Of a DNA stretch of 64,000 nucleotides, positions 11,075 through 22,489 are shown one piece after another (positions within the stretch are counted from its first letter, which is position 1; every line of letters begins with the position of its first letter). The stretch spans positions 37,913,931-37,977,930 of the forward strand of contig CM053326.1 of assembly GCA_028583605.1 (NCBI GenBank), read 5' to 3'. The notes beneath the pieces were generated by a model that made no database searches, had not been told where the DNA came from, and was given only the letters and a program-made list of their open reading frames with translations. Origin of the DNA: Dastarcus helophoroides. Its lineage: Eukaryota; Arthropoda; Insecta; Coleoptera; Bothrideridae. A program made the position numbers and the translations under genes.

Positions 11075-11992
11075 ATGTCGAGCTTCTACGTCTTTTTATA
11101 TTTAGCACTAACTACCCTAGGGGTAAGTTAATAATCCTGAAACGTAAAAATTGATATACAATTCTTGTCCACTGAAACAAAAAAAAAAAAAAAATTAAAA
11201 AAAAACAACAACACTAAGGCGTTCTTCAGAGAAATACATCTTTCAGGGGACAAGATTTGTATATCAATTTTTGAAGATGACCAGGAACCAGTCTCTACCA
11301 AATGTAAGGGTAAATAATTATATTTTTAAAAACACCAAGTTTTTTTTCAGGCATGTCATTCATCCCCAACTATCAATGCAACACTCACAACGAAATATGA
11401 ATCGAAAGATCCTGGAATTCGAACGGCTTACGAAACTTTATATGAACTAAAACTGGCCATCAGAAAAGGTGGAATGGACTTAGGATTGACCCATAAAATA
11501 ATTGGAATGTCAATAGAATTAAAATGTGAACGATTGGTTTACGAATTACAGGAAATCGAGAGACACGTCAACGCTACAAAAGCTGAGGCGGAGAGACAAG
11601 ATAATGATATCGACTCTTGTTTTGATGACTTCTACGAGGCGATAGGAGACTTCGACATAGAAACTGTTCACAAGTGTAGACAAAATAAAGCCTTGGATGA
11701 TAAACTAGCATCGAAGTTGAAGGGGCTGAGAAGCGATCAGCAAGATTTTGAGGGTACGATTAGTTCTTGTGAGTCAGAATCTGATAGTTTGGATGATGAT
11801 GCTTTTGAAAAATGCGCACACGAGGATAAAGAAGAGTTGAATAAAACATTGAATAAGTTCCGAAAGCAATTAGGGGAAATACTCAAGAGTGCCGAAAACG
11901 AAGCAACTAAATGTATCAAAAATAAAGTCTCTCACTTGAGGAAGATTGTTAATGATGCTAGGAAAGATTTTAAAGATTGTGTTGATAATTAA
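11075..11992 (+). CDS. Secreted six-cysteine coiled-coil protein, paralogue 2
   Basis: Exon 1 is 11075-11122 (MSSFYVFLYLALTTLG, 16 codons) with donor GTAAGT. Exon 2 is 11351-11992 after TTTTTTTCAG. The junction is phase 0 and the product 229 residues. The first 16-20 residues form a signal peptide; the mature chain begins near HSSPTINA. The six family cysteines fall near 106, 125, 156, 171, 204 and 226, with extra Cys at 18 and 75. The chain is acidic and lysine-rich with long heptad-like stretches, and NAT sequons are present. It is closest to paralogue 3: both have YETLYELKLA, then RKGGM and GLTH, and an exon 2 of exactly 642 bp. AATAAA lies at 12154-12159. The intron holds a remnant of the family C repeat. 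Function is unknown; export to haemolymph, gut lumen or saliva is possible. Confidence 0.88.
11155..11300. mobile_element. Family C repeat remnant inside the intron of paralogue 2
   Basis: It carries TTGTCC..CTGAAAC, AAGGCGTTCTTCAGAGA, CAGGGGACAAGATTTGTAT and ACCAGGAACCAGTC. All of these are diverged words of the repeats at 19548-19930, 23913-24115 and 35127-35305. Confidence 0.6.
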
Positions 11993-12399
11993 TTAGTAAA
12001 GATTTGCAAAAGAATTTGATTATTTTTTTATTGAAGTTTGTATGGAGTTGGCTAGTTAACCTTGACATAAATAATTCCTTTCATTTTTTTCCTTTATAAA
12101 TGTCGATGTAGTTTTAACTGTGCGCAATTAATATCAATTTTGAGAAGTATCCTAATAAAAATAAAAATTGGTGGTACGTTATTATTTTGCTATTTATTTG
12201 AACAGGAAAATTGAAAAATAAATTAATCGGTAGGGAACAAATTTTATAGTATCTATCTACATACTTAATCAGGTGAAAAAAGTGTTAAAAAATTTGATAC
12301 CAGGAACATGTATTTATCAATTACTTCTCATCTGGATCGTTAATTTATAAATTGATGGCCCAACTTTAAAATTTGCTAGTTAAAAACTTTAAAGCAACT

Positions 12400-13285
12400 A
12401 TGTTGAACGTCAGTGCTTTTTTTCTATTATCATTAACTATCCTACAGGTAAAATCATTTTGATTTTCTTATACATTTAAAAATAAGAAAATATTCAATGT
12501 GGTTCTTTTTGGCATGTACGCAGTAGCCTTTAAAAATTCAGTTTGCAACAGACTTTGTCAATACAATAATTAGGTGCCAAGAATTTTTATCCTTGAATTT
12601 AATAGCGGCAATATTTTCCATTCATCGTTAACAAATTTTTTAGCTATGCTGTTCGTCAGCAATGGAAGTACTTCTCTTGGAAGATCACGTGCAGTTGGTA
12701 GATACATCGCCAAGATCAGCATACGAAACCTTGTATGAACTTAAACTGGCTACTAGAAAAGGTGGGATGGCCATAGGTCTAACACATGCTTTCATTGGAA
12801 TGACTCTGGAGCTTAAATCCGATCGGCTTACTTACGAATTACAAGAAATCAGTAGAAACATCAATACCACTAAAGCTGAAATCACTGCTACAAACATTAC
12901 TGAGCCTTGCTTCGCGAATTTCAGCGCTAGTATAGCAACAGTTGATGTTGGAACAATTCAAGCTTGCAGACAAAATGAGGCTCTGGATACAACATTGGGA
13001 TCGAGATTAAATGAATTAGGAACTGTTCAGAAGAATTTTGAGAGCACTATTAGTGAATGTGAGGCAATGAGCAACGATAGTTTGGACGAAAATTCTTTCT
13101 TAAAATGTACAAATCTGGACAATGTAGAGATAAATAAGATATTAAATGAATTCCGCAAACAAATGATTGACACAGTAGAAAAGGGAAAAATAGAAGCTAC
13201 TGAGTGTATAAAAGATAAAGTCTCAGCATTGAAGACAACTGTAAATTCAGCTAGCATGGAATTGAAAAAATGCCTTGACGGGTAA
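12400..13285 (+). CDS. Secreted six-cysteine coiled-coil protein, paralogue 3
   Basis: Exon 1 is 12400-12447 (MLNVSAFFLLSLTILQ, 16 codons) with donor GTAAAA. Exon 2 is 12644-13285 after TTTTTTAG. The junction is phase 0 and the product 229 residues. This start is preferred over the in-frame ATG at 12662 because it restores the signal peptide and the exon layout shared by the family. Cysteines fall near 105, 124, 155, 171, 204 and 226, plus Cys18-Cys19 at the end of the signal. Several N-glycosylation sequons occur (NTT, NIT, NFS). A TATA-like TTTATAA lies about 50 bp before the ATG, and AATAAA is at 13315-13320. It is the nearest relative and neighbour of paralogue 2, so the pair is probably a recent tandem duplication. 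Function is unknown. Confidence 0.88.
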
Positions 13286-13320
13286 TCGTTGCATAATGGT
13301 GTACCAAATTATTAAATAAA

Positions 13321-14041
13321 ATATATATTTACCTTGCAAGTCAATTATTGTTTAAAATATTAGGTAATATAATAATGAAGAGTCACCTTACTCACTCTGG
13401 AATCAGCGGTACACATTCCACAATTATTGATTTAATCGTTTTAAATTATAGGGGTGAGTCCTTAATTTCTCGAGGAAGTTACGTGAAACGTTTATTGGCT
13501 TTGTGGTCTGTAATACAACAACATTTTAAATCCATCAAATCTTTTACTCTGACCATTTTTTTGTAAAAGCAAATCTTTCGCTGTTGACTGACAACGTGAG
13601 TTAAGCGACAGTACCTCTTAATTAAAAGTTACTGTCATCCATTCTCAATATTGGCGTGGATCATAATATAATTAACAATGACAACAGTAACAGACAGCTG
13701 TTGGGTGTGCTGTTACCAAATACATTTAACGCAACACAATACTTAACTGGAATAATGTTCTTATTTTGTTAATTATTAAATAATTGAGACAATCCCATTA
13801 CAAGTAGTAATTAATAACATTTACATTAAAATTATTGATTTTTATAATTATATTCCTTGTAGTTTGATGAAAAAGTAATTACATTTTATTTTGATTTACA
13901 GAGTAGTTATCGTACAGCCCTAAGAAGATTTTTCTTGAATTATATTTTTAAAGTTATGTTTCCTAAATTGTTTTTTTTAATAAAGGTTTGACATTAAAAT
14001 TAAAATCTAAACTATTCCCAGAAATTAGATTAGATTATACA
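13321..14041. other. AT-rich intergenic stretch without a recognised gene
   Basis: Short open frames only (for example 13348-13566), without splice structure or a recognisable motif. Confidence 0.45.
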
Positions 14042-14635
14042 GATCAGGAAAGTCAAACACTGTCCATAGGGAGAATGTTAATGAGAGATTTAACATTGAG
14101 AGCTAATAGTGGGATAGATGGGCGGCGCCTTGTATTCTCCTACACCGGTGTAAACAATTCAACGCAGAGCGCAGTGATCAGTGCTGGTGGAGATTTCAGT
14201 AGTACGTCATAGCTTCTAACGTGTTTTGTTGTGGGATTATTATTGGCAGGCAAACATTTTATTAAAATTTGCGTACCACATGCTGTTTGTTCTTTTAGTC
14301 CGTTGATTTAATCAACGTCTGGGGCAAAATAAAACTGATATTCTTTGATAATCAAAATAAATAAACGAGATTTCTTAAACAAAATAAATAATAATTCTAA
14401 TGACGAATATAACAAAATAACTCTTTAAACATTACAATACAAGGAGTTCAGACTGTGCTAAACAATATTCCATTGTGTTGTAAAACTTTCGACGAGTTTT
14501 TTCTAACATCTAAACTGGAAGATACGAGCATGCTGCGTCAAAGTAGGGGAATACGTTCAGCGGCCGTAGAAAACTATGGAAGGGACAATTCTTAGCGTTT
14601 TACATGGACAATGAAAATTTTTCCTTATCTGTATA
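14042..14635 (+). repeat. Unknown interspersed repeat, copy B
   Basis: An inverted copy of 8484-9042. It carries the same short reading frame (SIGRMLMRDLTL, IDGRRLVFSYTGVNN, SAGGDFSSTS), which ends here in a stop after SSTS. The two copies bracket paralogues 2 and 3 in opposite orientation. The right end, CTTATCTGTATA, abuts an RNase H LINE fragment. Confidence 0.75.
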
Positions 14636-14637
14636 TG

Positions 14638-15625
14638 GGTTGTTCCGCGTTTATTTTCGTCCACCCCGCACCTCGACCTAAGGAGATCTTTTGTGCAAAC
14701 CCCGATCTATGTAGTTCCTTGGTTCAAACTCTTATAGAAGTTTATTATGGGCCTGAGATTTAGTTTTTCCACATCTGAGGGGTCTGAGAACGCCCATCCG
14801 AGTTGGACGTGCCTTTTGTGTGCAAGCGCATGGCACATGCATAGCACATGTTCTGCAGTCTCCACAGCTTCTGCGCAAAAACGACATAGGTTTGTTTGAG
14901 CTTGACCCATTTTCTTGAGGTGGTACTTCATAGGGCAATGTCCTGTTAAGAGGCTGGTTAGGATCCTCAATTCGGATTTGCTGAGTTCTAAGTATATCTT
15001 TGTCTTTTCAAGCGTTCCAGATATGAATCTTTTCGCCTGTCGTAGTCCTGGTTATGATCTCCAGTGGGAAATTCTAGACTGTGCTTCCCATTTTTTGACC
15101 TTATTGTCGATTTGACTTCTAGAAAAATTAAAATCCGGTTCAGGTCCCAGAAATGACGATGCAGATCCTTCTCTAGCGAGTTAGTCCGCAGCTTCATTCC
15201 CTTGTAATCCTTTGTGCCCTGGCACCCACTTAAGACTGATCTTGTTGCATTTAGCCAGTTGCTTTAGAGTTTGTTGACAGTCCCAAACTAGTTTGGGTTT
15301 GAATAGGCAACTGCTGAGAGCCTTTATTGCCGCTTGGATGTCAGAGTTAATCTAGATCTTTGTTTCTTTCAGGTTTCTTCGAAGATACTCGTAAGCGCAG
15401 AGTTCTATTGCATATATTTCAGTTTGAAAGACAGTTGGGTCTTTTCCCAAGGCTTTAGAGTACCTATAGTTAGGGCTATAAATTCCCACTCCAGTCCCAT
15501 GTGCTGTCTTTGATCCATCTGTAAAGCAGATGGATATTTTGTGTTTTTCTTCAGGTACTGATTGAGCGTCAGTGTGGTTATCTAAGTTAACCTCAAAGAT
15601 TCCCAGAGATAGTTGTAAGGTGAAA
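14638..15625 (-). mobile_element. 5'-truncated non-LTR retroposon: RNase H domain and zinc knuckle
   Basis: A single minus-strand frame is interrupted by about three stops. It starts with an RNase H domain (FTDGSKTAHGTGVGIYS with the first Asp; TVFQTEIYAIELCAYE with the catalytic Glu; LKWVPGHKGLQGNEAAD). It ends with the C-terminal LTSLLTGHCPMKYHL and CRFCAEAVETAEHVLCMC zinc-binding segment of I/jockey-group elements. The reverse transcriptase part is missing. It is dead by stop codons and truncation. Confidence 0.85.
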
Positions 15626-16067
15626 AAAGTTTTATAATAATAAATTATCTTTTTTATTTTGAAAGGAGACCACAGGACTAAGGCAATCATAGAACCTTTG
15701 GTATCAAAATTTATTTTTGATAACTTTTTTTGAGTTACTTATTTGTATGTATGGCTTAATTTGCCAAAAATTATTTTAATGGATAACTGAAAAAAATGTT
15801 CCCGTTTTTAAAATCTGTGTAGACGAAGTTGCGCCGCGGAGGATCGCTATTTATAAATCGGTATATTCTTAAATATTGGACAATTAATGGAAAATATACC
15901 AATAATGTTTGTTTTAAATATGAATTGATATACGTTAGATTGTTATTTTATTTGGTTTTGATATCATTTTAGGTAATATTGAACTTTCTTGTATTTCACC
16001 ATAAATTCTGAAATAAGATAAATAATTGTAGGTGTTACCTAAAGATTGCTTGATTAAATATAACCAA
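15626..16067. other. AT-rich upstream region of pseudogene paralogue 4
   Basis: No gene or repeat is recognised. Confidence 0.4.
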
Positions 16068-16076
16068 TATATAAAA
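16068..16076 (+). promoter_or_regulatory. TATA box of paralogue 4
   Basis: TATATAAAA lies 29 bases before an initiator-like TTCAAACGG near 16097 and 77 bases before the ATG at 16145. Confidence 0.6.
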
Positions 16077-16144
16077 GGAACATTTTGGTTTTATTTTCAA
16101 ACGGTGCATTTCCACTAATTCGTCAAGTATTGTAGGTAATCATA

Positions 16145-17416
16145 ATGAAGATTAATTTTATTCTGTTTTGTGTTATTGTTGTAAAAGTAAGTACAATATA
16201 TTTTCAGTTGGGTTTTTTTAAACATTTAAGAATTTTACCTACATAATTTTAAATTATTTCTACATTAGAATATGTACACATAATCGTTTCAGACAATAAT
16301 TTGAATTAATTTGAATCATTATATAAAAATGAATGTAAAAATTTAAAAATGAGTATTTGAAGAAAGGCCAAATTATTAGCTGTATTGTAGCTTATTTTTA
16401 AACAAGATCTCACTTGTTTTGATATCAGAAGTCCAATGTAGATATTTTAATGTTGGTATAAATATGTTATAAACTAAATTGGCACAATAATCAAACATTT
16501 TGAAATATTTTTTAAAATAAAAGATTTTTTAAAATTTAATACTGCTTTGCAACAAACTATTCATCTGAAATCGGTTAGATATTATTAAGTTTCTTAAAAT
16601 TTATAGTCATTTACAGATTTTAAAGTGACAACATATAGATTAAGATTTTTAAAGAATTATTATTACATTTACTATTTTATTTGATATTTCACAGTGCCTT
16701 ACTCATTTTAGTGTCCTTGTCAATAATGCGCAAGTCACTGGGATAGTTTTGCAAATAAATCTTTGACATTAACACGTATTTTAGGTGGCTGCTTCAATTG
16801 TCCCTGAAGATGATCTCTTTACAAGTCAATTGAAGATAAGAATAGCGGCGGCCCAAAAAAGAGTAGCTCTAGCTTCCAGGGATGCCGGCATCCAAATGGG
16901 ACTGGCCCGTGACGCCTATAAGTATAGAAATTGAAAGAAAAATAAAAAATCTTAACACTCAACTAGATGCGCTTGAAGATCTAGTCCAAAGGGCAAAATT
17001 TCAGTCAACTTACAATTTTTCAAACCATCTTGAAGAGTGCATCACGGCGGAAGAAGCTAGACTGGGGAATGAGTTTGACTTGGGTATATTAGAATACTGC
17101 AGGGAGACTCCAGGGTTTAAACATTTTGGTGTTTTGATAAGTCAGTTGGGAGAACAAGAAGCTAATTTGAGACATATGATTCCGAGATGTAAGGTTCTCA
17201 GTGAAAAAGATGATGAGAAATTGTTGAAGTGCGTGGAAAAGGAGTTGTATCGTATTACGCATTCAGTATTAAAAACGCATTCTGAGACTTTTTCGACTAT
17301 ATCCAAAATTCAGTGACGAAGCGACCAAATGTCTTAATAAAGGAGAAAAACAACTAAAGCTAACTCTCGATAACATTGGAAAATCTTTTCAACTGTGTAT
17401 TAACAAAAATATTTAA
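16145..17416 (+). pseudogene. Paralogue 4 of the six-cysteine family, two single-base insertions
   Basis: Exon 1 is 16145-16186 (MKINFILFCVIVVK, 14 codons) with GTAAGT. Exon 2 starts at 16785 after TATTTTAG and ends with TAA at 17416. The frame changes twice. One extra base lies near 16922-16927, in GACGCCTATAAG after MGLARDA. The other lies near 17306-17309, in the AAAA run of TCCAAAATTC. Each fits one inserted base in a short run. Allowing for the second insertion, the fourth to fifth cysteine spacing is exactly 33 and the fifth to sixth 22, as in intact members. TATA box, splice sites and AATAAA (17561) are all kept, so decay is very recent, or these are assembly errors, or a frame-correcting process exists. 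Confidence 0.8.
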
Positions 17417-17992
17417 TTTTTTTATTATCAAATAAGCTCCTAAGGTTACTGTTATGATTACTATTATTTTAGCAAAAAATAGTGTAGTTGGCAATCAATT
17501 TTCTACTTCACTTAATATGTAATTGTATTTTTCGTCCAAAGAATCAACATAAAGGTGACAAATAAAATTTTAGAAATCATTATGCAGCACGAAATGCGTG
17601 AAATGTAAATAAAAATTTAAGCAAAACGCATATAATAGCTAACAATTGCTTAACAACACCTTTTGAAGTACCCTTCAAATTCCAAGGTAAATATGAACAA
17701 TCAATCATAGCAAGCCAATCAGAAAACAAACAAAGCGAGCGAATTTTTCGGCAGATCACATACTAGATTACGAAAAAAGTCGATTTTTTATTTAACATCA
17801 AAAGTCACTATGCGAAAACAAGGCTCTTTAGAAACAGAATGGGGCAGTTATCAGTGCGGCTAATGAGGTCTTTATTTACTTATTTAAATTTATCATCGTG
17901 AGATATATAGTACATAATACAATATATATGTATGTAAGTTTATTGTGAGACAAGCAGTTGCATCTTAGTTACAATAATAAAAACAAGCAACA

Positions 17993-19199
17993 ATGACCTC
18001 TAGAATTGTTTTGTTCAGTGCTTTACTTATTTTAGTTGTTAATGTAAGTACACTACTTTAAATATATTCTAATTCGTCGTTAATGAAATAATTTGCATCT
18101 TAAAAGGATGATGTAATTTGCCAAAATGACCGTAGAATAATATTTAAGCTAAATATTCAAGCATATATTTGAATTTACGGTGTGATTACTTCAAATAAAA
18201 TGTGCTGAAATTTTTAAAAATTGTTTAATTTTTTACAAAATTGTATAATCTGTAAGAACAGCTGCAATTAACATAAAAATAATGTAAATTTATAAAATAA
18301 ATTTTCTCCTTTTTGTTGAAAATCATCTTGGATTTATAATTATTTGCAATTTTTAATTTTAGATTAGCTACGAAAAAATGGGATAAGTAATGGTGAAAGT
18401 ATTGTTTAATTTTTTATTTTATATGTTATGTTAAATTGAGCACTTTGGTATCACCCCTGTTTGATCATATTAAAAGAAAAAACAGTCCCCAAATTTGGCA
18501 AAGGAAATATATTATTATTATTATATTATTATTACTGTTATTGTTATATTATTTAAATTTGCATGAGATTTTTTTGATTTAGCAAATAATTTTAAAAGCT
18601 GCAGAGTATCGATCGTTATTGTGTTGAAATAAGGAATAAAACTCGTTTGCTTTTTACTATAATTTCTGTAAATAGAAATTCCTATCAAACCATATAGCAA
18701 TGTGAGACTTTTCTTGGTAAATGATTTGTTTTTTTCGGGAAAGGAAAAAAGAATCTGAAAAAGTTAAATGGCAGTTAAAACTAGACAATGAAAAAGTATT
18801 TAATGGAGCATTTAAAATTCTAATATTTTAGTATCATAAAATGCTGTCGTAAATCAAAAGAAACCCTTTTAAGAGCAAAACAGGTCTAATTCGAAAATAA
18901 AATTTCTAGTATTCTGATACCATATTAAATAGATATCTCTATTATTATCTATTATTATTATCTCTATGAAAGTTAAAAAATTATAATAATTGTATCTTTC
19001 ATTGAATTGTTAACTCATTCTGGATTGTATATTGTTATAATCATTGCAGTGCACGAATAATATAAAAAAAAACCATAATAAAGAGAAAGTAGAAAAGAAT
19101 AAACCAGATGATAAGGCAATGTCCAAAATAATTAAAAAAGTACAATTCTATGAATGTTTAAAAAAAACTACAGACCTCAGTTATGGTAATATTTTTTAG
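17993..19199 (+). CDS. Possible small secreted lysine-rich peptide, two exons
   Basis: Exon 1 is 17993-18043: ATG, hydrophobic MTSRIVLFSALLILVVN, 17 codons, perfect GTAAGT donor. It is laid out like the first exons of the neighbouring family. A TATA-like TATATATG lies about 70 bp upstream. A matching exon 2 is 19050-19199 after TAATCATTGCAG, phase 0. It gives 49 residues starting CTNNIKKNHNKEK and ending SYGNIF, about a quarter lysine, with two cysteines. The total is 66 residues. There is no clear similarity to the six-cysteine exon 2. It could be a decayed paralogue whose true exon 2 is lost, a first exon with later exons I cannot see (a GGTAAT donor overlaps the end), or a separate peptide gene. 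Confidence 0.4.
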
Positions 19200-19547
19200 T
19201 TAAATTCAGAAACAACGGCTGCATTAAATTTGTTACATAACATACTGTTCAACAAACGTCCTTTATTAAGACGAAGTAATCTTTGCTTTATTTTTTGAAG
19301 TCAAAAATTCAAAAGTACTCAAAATTTGTCGTTTTATCATCCAACTGAACAAAGAGACAAGCAATTTGATCGGATCAATTTCATAGGTTCTCGGGAACTT
19401 TTAACATTTCATAACACCTTATTTTGCAGTTCAAGATGCCTGAAACAAGAAGCGATTTTCTTTCAGTATTTGATGACGTTATCAATCTTTTTTTTTGTAG
19501 ATAAATTAGCAGTTAAAATTTAATAGAAAAAAAAGTTGGTCCGAAAT

Positions 19548-19930
19548 TAAAATACAAATCTTGTCCCCTGAAACCAAGAAAGATTAAAAAACGCAATAGC
19601 CAAGCTATCATCTTCAGAGAGATGAGTATCTGTCATAATTTCAGACCTAATGTTGGTGCAACGGACGGGTCCTTGGTTATCTTCAAAAATTGAAATACAA
19701 ATCTTGTCCCCTGAAACCAAGAAAGATTAAAAAACCCAACAAAGGTTGCTCTAACGCGTTTCTATAGCCAAGCTATCATCTTCAGAGAGATACTCATCTC
19801 TCGTTAGAGCAACGCGTTAAAAGAACCTTTGTTGGGTTTTAGTCTTTCTTGTATTTCAAATTTTGAAAATAACCAAGGATCTGTCCTTTGCACCAAAATT
19901 GGGTCTGAAATTATGACAGTTACTACTCAC
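19548..19930. mobile_element. Compound, inverted family C repeats with ribozyme-like core
   Basis: Two units follow each other, each with ACAAATCTTGTCCCCTGAAA, CAAGAAAGATTAAAAAAC and CCAAGCTATCATCTTCAGAG. They are followed by a partly inverted copy ending in ACCAAGGATCTGTCC. Outer words AATTTCAGACC and GTCTGAAATT also face each other. On the minus strand the second unit reads CTGAAGA (19785-19779), a stem, GAAAC, GCGTTAGAGC. The first unit has lost the GAAAC box. Confidence 0.65.
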
Positions 19931-20299
19931 GTGAACTTTTCCAAGGGAGCTTTGGTATTTGCATTGTTACGAAAATTAATTAATAATAAATACCAAAGAT
20001 TGAAAAAAGACTTAACAAGTGAAAAAGATCTTTAAAAAGTGGAATACACCTTATAAAAGTAGACCTGTTTAATGTTGAGAATCTCCAGTAGTATATTAAT
20101 TATATATTATTTAATATAAACATAATAAATATTCTGATTTTGATGATGAAAACAAAATGACCTTTTTGAAATTTTGCCATCAAATCCTGTAGTGATAACA
20201 TAAGGGAAACTAAGCACGTTCCTAGGGGCGGGAGTCGACGAGGAACTTAGTAGTAATAACTAATGATATTCTTCTTTTTCTTATTATTGTTATTAAGAA
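19931..20299. other. Intergenic, nothing recognised
   Basis: AT-rich sequence. The short open frame running in from 19829 is read through the repeat and is not considered a gene. Confidence 0.4.
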
Positions 20300-22489
20300 G
20301 GTTTTTGACATTTCAAATCCAAAATTGATATTTTCAAAAAAAAAAAATCAAAACTAAGCCTTTCGACATTTTTTTTCATACGTATTTAACTTAACGCTCA
20401 AAATTTTGACGATTTAAAAAAAGTTGTTTTAAAAATAAATAAAATCTAGTACAAATACAAAATTATTGCCTTGCTCCCAGATTTTGAGTTTTCAGTCAAA
20501 TATTTCAATCAATTTGGAAATCTATCAACTTTAATTTCAAAATGTCAGCTAAAATCCCCAATCCTTATTTTATTCAAAATTTTGAGTTTTTTCTCGGGAG
20601 GTTTTTTCTGTTTTCTCTCAAAATTTTAACTTTTACTTAGGTATTTCATGCAACCTTCAAAAGTTTAATTTTTTAATCAAAATGCTTTTCTTTGCTTGAA
20701 ATTTCGATCTAAAGCTCGAAATACAGATTTCTATCATTTTAAAAGAAAAAAATGTTTACTTAATTTATTTTGAGATTTTTCTGTAAATTTCATTTTATTT
20801 TTTTGAATATTTTGTTTTAAACTTGTCCTAAAATTTCTCTAAAATAAATATTTTAAGTAACTATTTTCTCAAAAATTCAGCATTTTTTTGAAAACTTCGA
20901 TCTTAATCAAAAAATTCTCTTCGCCAAATGTCAGTGTAAACACTAAAATTTTATAGTAGGAAAATTCCTTGATATTTCGAGTTTAGATTCAAAATTCTAC
21001 TAGATACAGAAAAAATCGAGTGTAAAGGCAGAATTTGGAAAAAAATAAAATGACGGAAAAATTCGAAATCAAGAAAGAAAAAGAGAAGAAATAAAAAAGG
21101 ACATATTTTTTGAAAAATATTTCTTTATAAAATAATATTTTCTTGACATTTCAACCTTCGAAATTCCTGTAAAAAAAATATTTATATTTAATTTTAATCC
21201 CAAAAATTAAAAAAGTTCAAGTTTAAAAAACCCAAAAAATTGATTGAACTCGAAATTTTGAGTAAAAATTTGACGTGTTGGGTTTAAAGGTGGAATTTTT
21301 AAATGAGAAATCGAAATTTAAATAGTGAATTTTGGGAGTGAAGGTAGAATTATTTTTTGAGGAACAAATTCGAAAATTTGGATTTAAATTTGAAGAATTC
21401 GTCACTGAAAATTAAAACATTTTAAATGTAACATTTTAAAATAAGACTTTTGAAAATGAAGACTTAATTTCAAATTTTTGTTGAAAATGAAAATGTTAGG
21501 AGGAAAGTAGGATTTCGATAAAAAGATGAAATTCAAACAGAAAGTTGAAACTTTCAGAAATATTAAATTTTGAGATAAAAATCAAGATATCAAGAAGAAA
21601 GCAGAAGAAAGTTAGATTCTAGAACGTTGGAATTTTCAGGAAAAAAGGTGAACTTTTGATAAATCGATTTGAAATATCAAGTGAAAGTTCGAAATTGAAG
21701 ATTCGACATTTTTCAGAAAATGTCAAGTTTTAAGAAAAAAAAGTCAAATTTTTGCAAATATAGTCAAAATTAATAACAAAAAAAACGAATTTAAAAAAAA
21801 TAATGCCCATCTAAGGAAAAAAGACGAATGTCGAGGAGAAAGACGAAACGTCAAGAAAAAAAAGAAATTTGAGATGAAGACGAAAAAGTTGAGATTTCCA
21901 AGAATATGAAGGATTGGATTTGATTGTGAGATAAAGTAAAAATGTCTAAAAAAGGCCAATTTTAAAAAATTATGCATTTTGGAAAAAAAATCGAGACAAT
22001 AGAAATTTAAAAAAAAATCAAAATTTAGAGAAAAAATTCGAAATTTAATAAAAACTCGAAATTTTCCAGGGAAAACAAAAATTTGCAATAAATCGAAAGG
22101 CAAACTTTGTGAAAAATCACGACTAAATTTCGAGAAAACAGTGATACTTTCAGTGGCGCAGTATCGAGGGGAGTAATATTCCAAAGGACAGTTTTTGTTA
22201 GACCCAAATCAAAAACTCTGAACTTTTAGAAAAATGAAGTTTAGTTTCTTTTGATCAAAAGAGTTTGTTAGGCCAAATTTGGAGAAAAAAAGCAGTAGTT
22301 TTGAATTAATGTAAAAATAAAAACGAAAAAATAGGATTTTATAAAATGAAATTCTCGAATTTTTGAGCTTACTGCCTAGATTTTAAGCAAATATAAAAAC
22401 TGACAATAAAATATTCTAACAAAACCTAGTTTTGTTAGTTTTGAAATTTGTATTAGTGATTATGTAGAGTAAGGAACTCTCTAGAAACA
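20300..22489. repeat. Degenerate AT-rich low-complexity block
   Basis: About 2.2 kb made of loosely repeated words such as TTCGAAATTT, AAATTTTGAG and GAAAAAATTC, with no constant period that I can see. Open frames here (for example 21744-22184 minus) are compositional artefacts rich in Phe, Leu, Ser and Asn. Similar blocks occur at 6880-7140, 9100-9460, 27050-27340, 36526-37154, 45190-45620 and 46080-47340. Confidence 0.6.

Noticed and set aside
21744..22184. 146-codon Phe-rich frame and similar frames in 20300-24500
   Set aside because: Compositional artefacts of AT-rich low-complexity DNA and satellite units.
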